From Phialocephala subalpina (lineage: Eukaryota > Ascomycota > Leotiomycetes > Helotiales > Mollisiaceae): a DNA stretch of 64,000 bases. The stretch lies in the NCBI GenBank assembly GCA_900073065.1, contig FJOG01000005.1:1479420-1543419 (forward strand), in the 5' to 3' direction. Under the pieces are notes generated by a model. It searched no databases and was not told the origin of the DNA. It was given only the letters and a program-made list of their open reading frames with translations. Shown piece by piece: positions 56,381 to 64,000 of this stretch. The position numbers and the translations under genes are program-made. The first letter of the stretch is position 1, and each line of letters opens with the position of its first letter.

Positions 56381-59300
56381 ACCAGTGGTACCTGATGATC
56401 AATGCGCCTTCCTATCCTATACCAGGATGAGCTTGCAGTCTCCTCGGCAGTATGCACAACACGTTCGTCTCGTCAAATTTCGCCCTATGTCGTCTAATAC
56501 CGAGTGCCGAGAAGTCGTCCCAGGAATCCGGTCGAGCCGTATCAGCTCCAGATGGACAAGGCCCATATATACGCAAGCGGAACCAACCCGTCATGACCCA
56601 AACCCAAGACGGAAAAGGAAAACTCTTCCTTCCAAGATTACTGATCACAATCTTCTCGTTTCGGGCTGGCTTCTAGATTTGACGTCCACTATCCAAAGTG
56701 CAGGGCTGGACATCGCCGAACAGCCATGGGCATTCGAGAAGAGAGTCTGAGACATTATGCAGGAGAGGAAACTCCAGGAGAATAATACTGTGTGGTGGAA
56801 GAGTGGAGGATAACCTTGTGCCTGGGCGTCTGGAAAACGTTTCGTTCGCGTAGGAATGCAGGGCCAGGAAAATAGAGTGACGGGTGTTTCTCCACAACCT
56901 GGAAGCGACAATTATTTGTCAAATCTACTGTCAAAGCCACGGCATTCGCCGCTGTCATCTAGCAACATCTTACGGCCGTAAGAAGAGCCTCAACTCGAAG
57001 CTATTTGTTTGGTAGAAGAATTTTAAGTTGGTGCACAGTGACTTTCCTGGGGATCACTATGGCACGTGGCGCGAGGGGTAACTGAGACATCTGGAGAGAA
57101 ACGACGAGTGCGTGATTGGTTAACATACGAGAAGAAGGTTCTTCAGTGCTTCTGGCGCCCATTCCAGCAGCAGCACTGCAAGCCATGGGCCCAGTTCAGA
57201 GGATGCGTTACAGGCACGTCTGGATCAAATGTGGACGAAATGAATTTCTGGGAAGGGCCATCCGCTTTGTGGCGTCGGTAAACATGAGGAGGGCGGAACT
57301 TTCCTGATATTGGGGATGCGTACCGTATTCCTCAAAGGGAAATACGATTAGGAGATTTTGTCGTGATGAAGAAGATCGAGTATGGAGAATGTTAAATGTT
57401 TAGGGGCACTGGCTTAAGCCTTCTCTGATGCCACTTTCATGGAGGATTGCATCTGCGACGGCAAGATATTCATACTGTCATGATTGGGAGGAGCTTCAAT
57501 TAGCATGCAAATCAAGACGGCAATTGACAAGATACAGATCAAATATCCAATATCCAGAGAACTTGGTCGAAGGAAGCCCACGTGATACATGACTTGATGA
57601 GGGATATGGGGAAGCTCCACCACGTGGGAATGAGACGAACAGCTGAATAAAAGCAAGATCATTATTGGTTTTGATGTAAATATAGACACGGCAACGGTAC
57701 TTGGTTGTCATAATGTTTCTTTTCGGGTAGGGGCACCAGCTGAACATTTCGGCCGGGAGGAAGCAAAAAAGTAACCACAAAGCGGCCCGTCCACCGCAAA
57801 GGATTGCGACCTTGGAAATTGGCTTTTCTTTTGCATTTGCCCCTCTTTCGACTATTCTTTCCGCGGAGAAGGATTGTCAGAGCACTCGCAATACCTTCGT
57901 AAAGATTGGAGAGGAACATGACGTCCACTCTTTCAGGGACGGCACACCTTCCATCTTCAAGACTCTTCCACCGAGAGGAAGCAACATCAAAGCACACTCG
58001 CAAGAAACGACGTAAAAGAGTCGGACCATCCGTTCAGAAGATGAACGGGATCAACGGTTCTGGACCGATCGGCTTGAAATCACCGAATCGCCTCTCATCG
58101 ACGGGACCTTTAGTTTGGACCAAGCACTTGACTTCCTCCCTTCTCCGAAATGGCGACCCCTTTGCACGAATATCCAGAAGAAGAAAAAAGACAATTGACA
58201 CCTGCCACAGTATCAAGACAGGCTTGCCTTTCTTCAGATGGCGTGAGATAGGACAAGCTGTAAGTCACATTCATGCGAAAGCTGCGAGCATTCCCAAGCC
58301 CCCCTGATGGGATGAAGAAAAGCAAATAATCGTGCACCTGAATCGTGACAGTTGCTACGTGCCACCAAATGTCTACGCAATTGAAGTGGACAGGAAGGAC
58401 AAAGCACTCTCGCAAGGAAAGATCAGAGCATCTTATCGGCAAAAATGCAATGGTCCGTCGCATCGAACACTGACTACAGTTCTCAGAGCGTTTTGATAGG
58501 AGCGGGCCGCGCCTCCTCCCTCCCTTTCACCGGATGATCGAGATGATGTTTGCAGCGCTGACATCTTTGGAAGAAGCAACGTATTGCAACTCACGAGTCG
58601 CAAAACCCTACTAAAGGTATACTCTCGACGCCCAGACCTGGAAACGGCATAAGAAGCCATCTTAATAAGGTCTAAGGGTTCGAGAAAAATCCTTTTTTGT
58701 ATGCCGTGCACCCCATGATTTTCCACCGAGGATGTCCTATATGCAAATCTTGGAACAGGCTAGGAATATGACTCGCCAGCGCAATGGTTGTCGGTGAAGA
58801 GATCGATTCTTTCCAGCCTCCAAGGAGTCAAAGATCAGTGCAGTGCAGCTTCCTGAACGCTGGAGTGGGCCGTCCGTTGAATACGTTCGCCCAAGAGTGA
58901 GGATTGTCCGTTTCAAGACGCTTCTTCACAGCCTTCTATCTCACCGTAGTGGAAGATCACAGACATGCGCACCGTTCCAGCGTCCCGAGTTCCGAGACGC
59001 ACAGTCAATTCTCATCGTGAGTGATGAGGTTGCGTTCTCGAATTCTCCAGCCTCCTCTGATCTGAACTTAGAAAAACATTACGTTTCAAGAAATCTCCTC
59101 GGCCCCCAAACTCTGGGCTTCCACTCTGTACCTGCGTTTTGCCACTCAGCACAGACTTCCCAAAATCTTAGGCTACCAGACTTGAAACCTTCCCTCGTGG
59201 TCTTTGTTATGATGCCATTTACGTGTTGATTGGCTACAGTCCCAATGTGGTTGTGTTTCATCGCCGGTCTGTGGGCAAATACCGAAAAGGGTCCAAAGGG

Positions 59301-62204
59301 AATGTTCCGAGGTCTGTGTGGTGCTCCGGGAAATTTCGATGCGTCTTTTGAGATGAAAAACTGGCGAGGGGCGAAAGCCTGAGGCTGCATTTGAGCTGCA
59401 TCGAATGCTAATTCGAGAGCATGCAATGCTGCAGAAGCTATGGATTATGCTTTAGCGGCAGAGGTACAGCAGAAGGAAGCATCAGCTTTTGTCCAGAACA
59501 GGATCCCAACGTTATGCGAAGAATGCAACCTGCACTGTTGGGAAAAACGAAAGCAAGGGGAAGTCAATCGCCTCATAAAGCTCTCGAATTGGGTGCTTAG
59601 TTTGTTTTCTCGGGGCTCTCATGCCGTCAGCTTTTCATCCGATTGAGAATTCGGGAATCTTGTGTTGAAATCCCCTCATCGATCGCGATCTTCGGCAGTG
59701 GCTTTCTGGAGCGTTTGGTGCCGAAGTGAGACTTGAGGCTGACAAGTCATTGTCACTGGAGAATCGATTTATTCTACCTTGCTTGCTAGATATTGAATGC
59801 CCATAAATATTGACATCATGCTTCGGTCTTCCAAAGCCCCGAACTCAATAATTATTGCTAAGCCTTCTCCACGGGAGGGGAATTTTGGATGAAGCTCTGA
59901 GGAACCTCCTGAGAGAATTGTAGGCGCTGACATGCTGACAATGCTGTGAGTTTGCCCGTAGGTTTGCAAGAGTCTTCCTTGTTGCAGAAGAATCGAAATG
60001 AGATTTGGAGATGTCAGGCCCACTTACCGTCTCCGAAGCCCTCCGCCCTGACAGCAGCAAACTTGGCATGTGCATTCAAACTCTGTCCCCAAAGCCCACT
60101 CTCGTCATCCGAAAGAACCGAGTGTTCGTGCCCCCGAAGAGAGTTCATGTGCCTGTTTCAAAGAGCCTTTTTGCGTCGCCACGTTGTACGAGTGCATTCG
60201 CATTATGATATCGATGATATCGACGTTCATCTCATGATCGCCATTCGGCAACGTCACTGTTCTGCGGCACTCGGACTTCTCAGCCTTCTTGTAGAAGTCC
60301 CAAGATCTCAAACACGTTGAAATGAGATATCCCCCGCCAGCGCCGTCGTTTCAAGAAACGTGACTGCGATCTAGCATCTGTAGCCTTGCGAGCACCCCCG
60401 AGCAGCCAATCGTAATGCTCGGGGCAGCTGGATTATTGCGCAAGGATAGACATAGATCGCCCAAGGCTTGATCCCTTCTGCACAGACCAGACCAGTCTTG
60501 AAATCTTTCTTGCTGCTGTGGTGGGGTCCCTGGGATATGCTGGGCCCTGAGAGCTGCAAAATTTCCGCACCTCTCCAAAGCTGGAGGCGGAAGTTACTGA
60601 ATAAGCTGCTGCAGTGGGAATCCATGCAGGAACGAACCAAGAACAGACGGCCAGAGCTAGGCCTCTCTGCCCAAGCTTCAAAGCGCTGCAATAATGACGG
60701 CCATGACAGGGAATGCGCTGCCAGACCCTCATCCGTACGGACATGAGGGACAGGATTGGACAGGCTCACCATAACAAAGGTGGACAGACCACTCATATTG
60801 AGAATCCCTCTTCCTATAAACAAAAAGTCGGCACCTTCCATTGGGACTTTTCGAAGGTCTCCTTCTGGTTGCCGTCCTTAACTCCTTCTCTACTTCACCA
60901 CACTCGTTCAACATATATTCTGCTGTCAGCTGCGATTCAAATCGAGACCCCATTTCAAAAGTCTCAAACACACGCCAATCAAATATCGGATTCCTCGGCA
61001 CCCAATCAGCAGCGCCTGCTCTCAACATCGCCGTGTTTTGTACCGACGGCACGGCTACATGCTCATTCTCGCGACGACTTGGCTAAACAACCCTACTCTG
61101 ACTTGCCTTACTGCGGACGCTACGCCGGAGACAAAATCCAATAGGACCTGTGCTGGTTGCATGTTAATCTTATAAAGTTGCAATTATAAGCTTGTCGGTC
61201 CAGGATTTAAGCAAGCAGCAGACCTCGCTTGGAGAAGCTTGCGGCTTGCCTTGGATCGCTAGAGTCGTATCAGGTTCTAGCCTACCCGGACACGCGACGC
61301 GTTGAGGCTCGACCATTCACAGCAAAATAAGTATAGAAACTTATTTATCCCCTCACCCAGCTTTTCCTCGCGTGGTTTGCTTTGCGATCCAATATATCGA
61401 CACTATCGCTTTACTCGTTGGAAAGGTTGGATCTTGGTTAATTCAGGCCGAATTGAATTCGCTTGGTGCTTCGAGAAGGTCGATCGTCGCGTAGTGGGGG
61501 TTTGATATAAGCAATATCTTCAGCCCACCTCACTTAAGGCCCACCTGGACGGGACCCCGCTGGACTGGACTTTACAACATACGGTCGGGGCTGGAATTCC
61601 ATTACATTACACCTATCATCGTCCTGATTCTCACTTGCGACCAAATATCCGACCCTTTGTAGGACATTCAAGTTTCAACCACCACCACACGAGCTGTACG
61701 GAGATAGTTACTATCATACTGCATTCGGCCGGCCAATCCATGTTTATGGACTCAAGCGACTGCGTCTCATCTTTGCAAGCTGCAACCAACCCGATTACTG
61801 CTGCTGTACCCCAGCCGTGCACGAAAGGAAACAATCCCGACAAACTGACAAGAGTTGGTGCAAGCGTGGTGTTTGGTGGGACTGACACAAAACACAACAT
61901 ACGCACAACGATCCAAGATTGGTAACGATTTGTGAACCTCGAAAATTAGGGGACGAAAAGAAGAACTCGTGGAGTCGACGTTGAGTCTTTGAAAGACAGC
62001 CGTCTAGCCATCAATAGTTGTGGTTGCTGGGTCGAAGCTTTGGATATTGTTTGCTTGTCATTCGTTTGAGCATTCTTGCACGCCCTTCGCCGGAAATTTA
62101 GTGCACCAGACGGTTTATATATACCTGTCGCCCTTCTGGAACTCGTGCTACATCAACGCGTCATTCCATCACATATTCCTTCATTATTATCCGGTATTGC
62201 GGCG
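56381..62204. other. 5.8 kb without a supported gene
   Basis: Frames in all six readings are short (under about 160 aa), lack motifs, and none could be linked by good splice sites. GC content looks normal, unlike the AT-rich island at 34 kb, so this is not RIP debris. It may be long promoter or leader space for the gene at 62205, or hold non-coding transcripts. A TATATATA lies at about 62114-62123. Confidence 0.4.
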
Positions 62205-63671
62205 ATGGGGATCTCTCGTGTCTTGCCTCTGACGCTCGGGGCGTTGGCAGTCTCGAGCGAAGTTGCCATGCTCACCTTCGACATCATCTTTGCGGTTACT
62301 CTGTCTCGAAGCTCGTCGCCAGCCAACACGAGGGCTGTAGCTATTGTCGCTTCGGTGCTGAGCTCGATCACCGTGGCTTTGTTATCGCTCTTGGTGGGCA
62401 GGCAGATTCGATACCGGAATGGAGCCCATATCCAAGACTTCGGACATGGCAGACAACACACTTATCTCTTGGCTGGATTTGGGGGAGTATTCGGAATCTT
62501 CTCTGCGGTTGCGTCGGCATTGCTGCTGGGAATGATGAGGACGAGAATTGCAGACCTCCCCAAGACAACCATACATTCGTCAACGGAGAATTTGGTTACC
62601 GGAGCCTTCATCGTCTGGGCCGTTTCTCTGTTGTCCCAAGCAGTGTTCATCATCTGTATGGTGATCATCCAACGCAGGGACTTCCAACAACAAATCCAAC
62701 CATACTGCGCCGACACTGAAGAGCCAGAACAATTCCCCCAGATGCTCGAGGCCAGACCACGGGCTTCGAGTGTGCAAAGGAGTTCACACCGCGCAACCCC
62801 CTCCGTCGATTCAAAGTCTCCGCCTCCATCAAGTGGTCGTCCATCAAGTGGTCGTTCTCGAGCAGGGTCCGACACCATGTCTTCCTTTCGGTCTTCGATT
62901 TCTCAAGTTGTGCGGCCAATCACCTCCAAGACGAAACTCATCCAGAACAACCACAGATCACCGTATAGACCTCAATCCACCAGATCAATTGACTCGTCAC
63001 ATCGCGATACAAGCATTTCGGTTGAGGACGGTTTCGACTCGTGGGACACATCTGCGGTAGATCCTCAATCGCGCGAAGCTGTCGCATCCGCATCACCCAC
63101 TCCTCCACGATTCCTCGAGACAATTCCAGCGAGTCCAACCGGCAGTCGAAGTCCAAGCCCAGGGTTTCCGCTGGATCTCGAGCCTCCAAAACAAAGGAAG
63201 AGGAGTCGAAGTTATAGCCCTGCCAACAGTTATAGAGACCTGCCCAGGACAGCACGGTCAGCGACCAGTCCCACGGAAAGTGTCAACGCCGAAGCACATA
63301 TTCATCCTCTTTTCAGAACCGATTCACCAACTCCTCCGCCAGCAGCCACTCCAGGCACTATTGTCACTGCTGCTCCCGGCGCCGGACAAGTAATATCAGA
63401 TCGCCACAGTATCCGTTCGATCCATAGAATGCGGAGCGGGAGTCTGCCTTCAAGTCCAATTGCCCATACACCCAGCTTGGATAGCATTCGTCGGGCGATG
63501 GAACGAGAAGAGTTGGATCGTCTGGAAGAAGCTGGCACAGAGAGGAGCTTGACTCCACCCATACCGGACTTCATCTTGAACGGTGGACCCAGGAATAGCA
63601 TGCAAGGCTATAATGCGCGGAAGAAACCCCAAACAGGATTGGGGAAGCTCGGAGAGGTGCGTGATGAATAG
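62205..63671 (+). CDS. Four-TM fungal membrane protein with long Ser/Pro-rich tail
   Basis: 488 aa from the ATG at 62205; upstream frame lacks an ATG and a TATATATA element lies about 90 bp before. Four hydrophobic segments lie at about residues 6-30, 43-67, 85-110 and 126-150 (LPLTLGALAVSSEVAMLTF, AIVASVLSSITVALLSLLV, LAGFGGVFGIFSAVASALL, AFIVWAVSLLSQAVFIICM). Spacing resembles MARVEL or SUR7-like tetraspan proteins. The remaining 330 residues are cytosolic, disordered, rich in SP and TP sites and Arg, and so probably heavily phosphorylated. No specific family is recognised. Confidence 0.75.
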   Translation: MGISRVLPLTLGALAVSSEVAMLTFDIIFAVTLSRSSSPANTRAVAIVASVLSSITVALLSLLVGRQIRYRNGAHIQDFGHGRQHTYLLAGFGGVFGIFSAVASALLLGMMRTRIADLPKTTIHSSTENLVTGAFIVWAVSLLSQAVFIICMVIIQRRDFQQQIQPYCADTEEPEQFPQMLEARPRASSVQRSSHRATPSVDSKSPPPSSGRPSSGRSRAGSDTMSSFRSSISQVVRPITSKTKLIQNNHRSPYRPQSTRSIDSSHRDTSISVEDGFDSWDTSAVDPQSREAVASASPTPPRFLETIPASPTGSRSPSPGFPLDLEPPKQRKRSRSYSPANSYRDLPRTARSATSPTESVNAEAHIHPLFRTDSPTPPPAATPGTIVTAAPGAGQVISDRHSIRSIHRMRSGSLPSSPIAHTPSLDSIRRAMEREELDRLEEAGTERSLTPPIPDFILNGGPRNSMQGYNARKKPQTGLGKLGEVRDE

Positions 63672-64000
63672 ATGAATCTCTTGATGAGGGATGACGGCTC
63701 GACGTCAACACGAATTTCCTTGCTGTGTTTGTACGATGGATACCATTGATGTTAGCGTGGCGTTTGACCTACAACAGATATACCTTAGTGCTTAACGAAT
63801 AAAAGACTTCACACTTCCAGACTTCTGCATTGGTGACTCGTAGTCTCTTGATAGTCTTCCTCCAAATGTGATTGTGGCTGGTGCGAGAATAACGTGGTTT
63901 GGCTCAAGACTGATGAGCGAAGGGTTCTGAACAGGACAGGTTGGGCCAATCTTTGCTTGGACCGCTGTGGTACACATGGAATGTGGCGTGATGAAGCAAC
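63672..64000. other. 3' flank at window edge
   Basis: About 330 bp after the tetraspan gene. It holds the presumed terminator; I see no further gene start. Confidence 0.5.

Overview
This is nuclear DNA of a filamentous ascomycete (Pezizomycotina). Most genes carry short spliceosomal introns of about 45-60 nt with GT(A/G)AGT donors and CTAAC/CTGAC-like branch sites. Many families are fungus-specific: Ppo-type fatty-acid dioxygenase-P450 fusion, 2EXR, DUF8021, CBM18 proteins and a NACHT-ankyrin receptor. A class or genus cannot be fixed from the sequence alone. A 20-base run of N at 47432-47451 shows this is a scaffolded draft assembly.

Layout. 0-16.1 kb, all on +: a Ppo-type oxylipin synthase (11 exons), a GPI-anchored chitin deacetylase, a 2EXR protein with internal repeats, a beta-class-like GST, a small Cys-rich protein ending in a CaaX box, an arylsulfotransferase-like secreted membrane protein, a cluster of short hairpin repeats (14.0-14.7 kb), and an FG-motif/coiled-coil protein. 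16.7-23.7 kb: a proline-rich frame-disrupted ORF, a secreted DUF8021 protein, a multi-exon helical protein on minus, an amidohydrolase whose end is destroyed by a perfect 250-bp tandem duplication, and a secreted CBM18 protein on minus. 25.1-27.1 kb: two truncated genes (formate/nitrite transporter and S41-type peptidase) meet tail to tail at about 26020. 27.3-32.2 kb, on minus: GMC oxidoreductase, MetE-like enzyme, Dcp1.

33.2-40 kb is an accessory island. It holds AT-rich, apparently RIP-mutated DNA, a dead Tc1/mariner element (34333-35657) with 38-bp inverted repeats and TA target duplications, and a NACHT-ankyrin NLR-like gene with eroded splice sites. 40.4-64 kb returns to ordinary genes: OCRL-type inositol 5-phosphatase, ammonium transporter, CorA-like membrane protein, a fungal transcription-factor-like protein, a second 2EXR protein, and a four-TM protein at the right edge. 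The 5.8 kb at 56.4-62.2 kb has no gene I can support.

There is no convincing biosynthetic cluster, and the genes do not form one pathway. Two (chitin deacetylase, CBM18 protein) act at chitin or the cell wall; several others are housekeeping (Dcp1, OCRL, Amt). The most unusual structures are the hairpin-repeat cluster, the two-sided gene truncation at 26 kb, the 250-bp exact duplication and the repeated 2EXR lead motif. I did not find clear evidence of a wholly new system.
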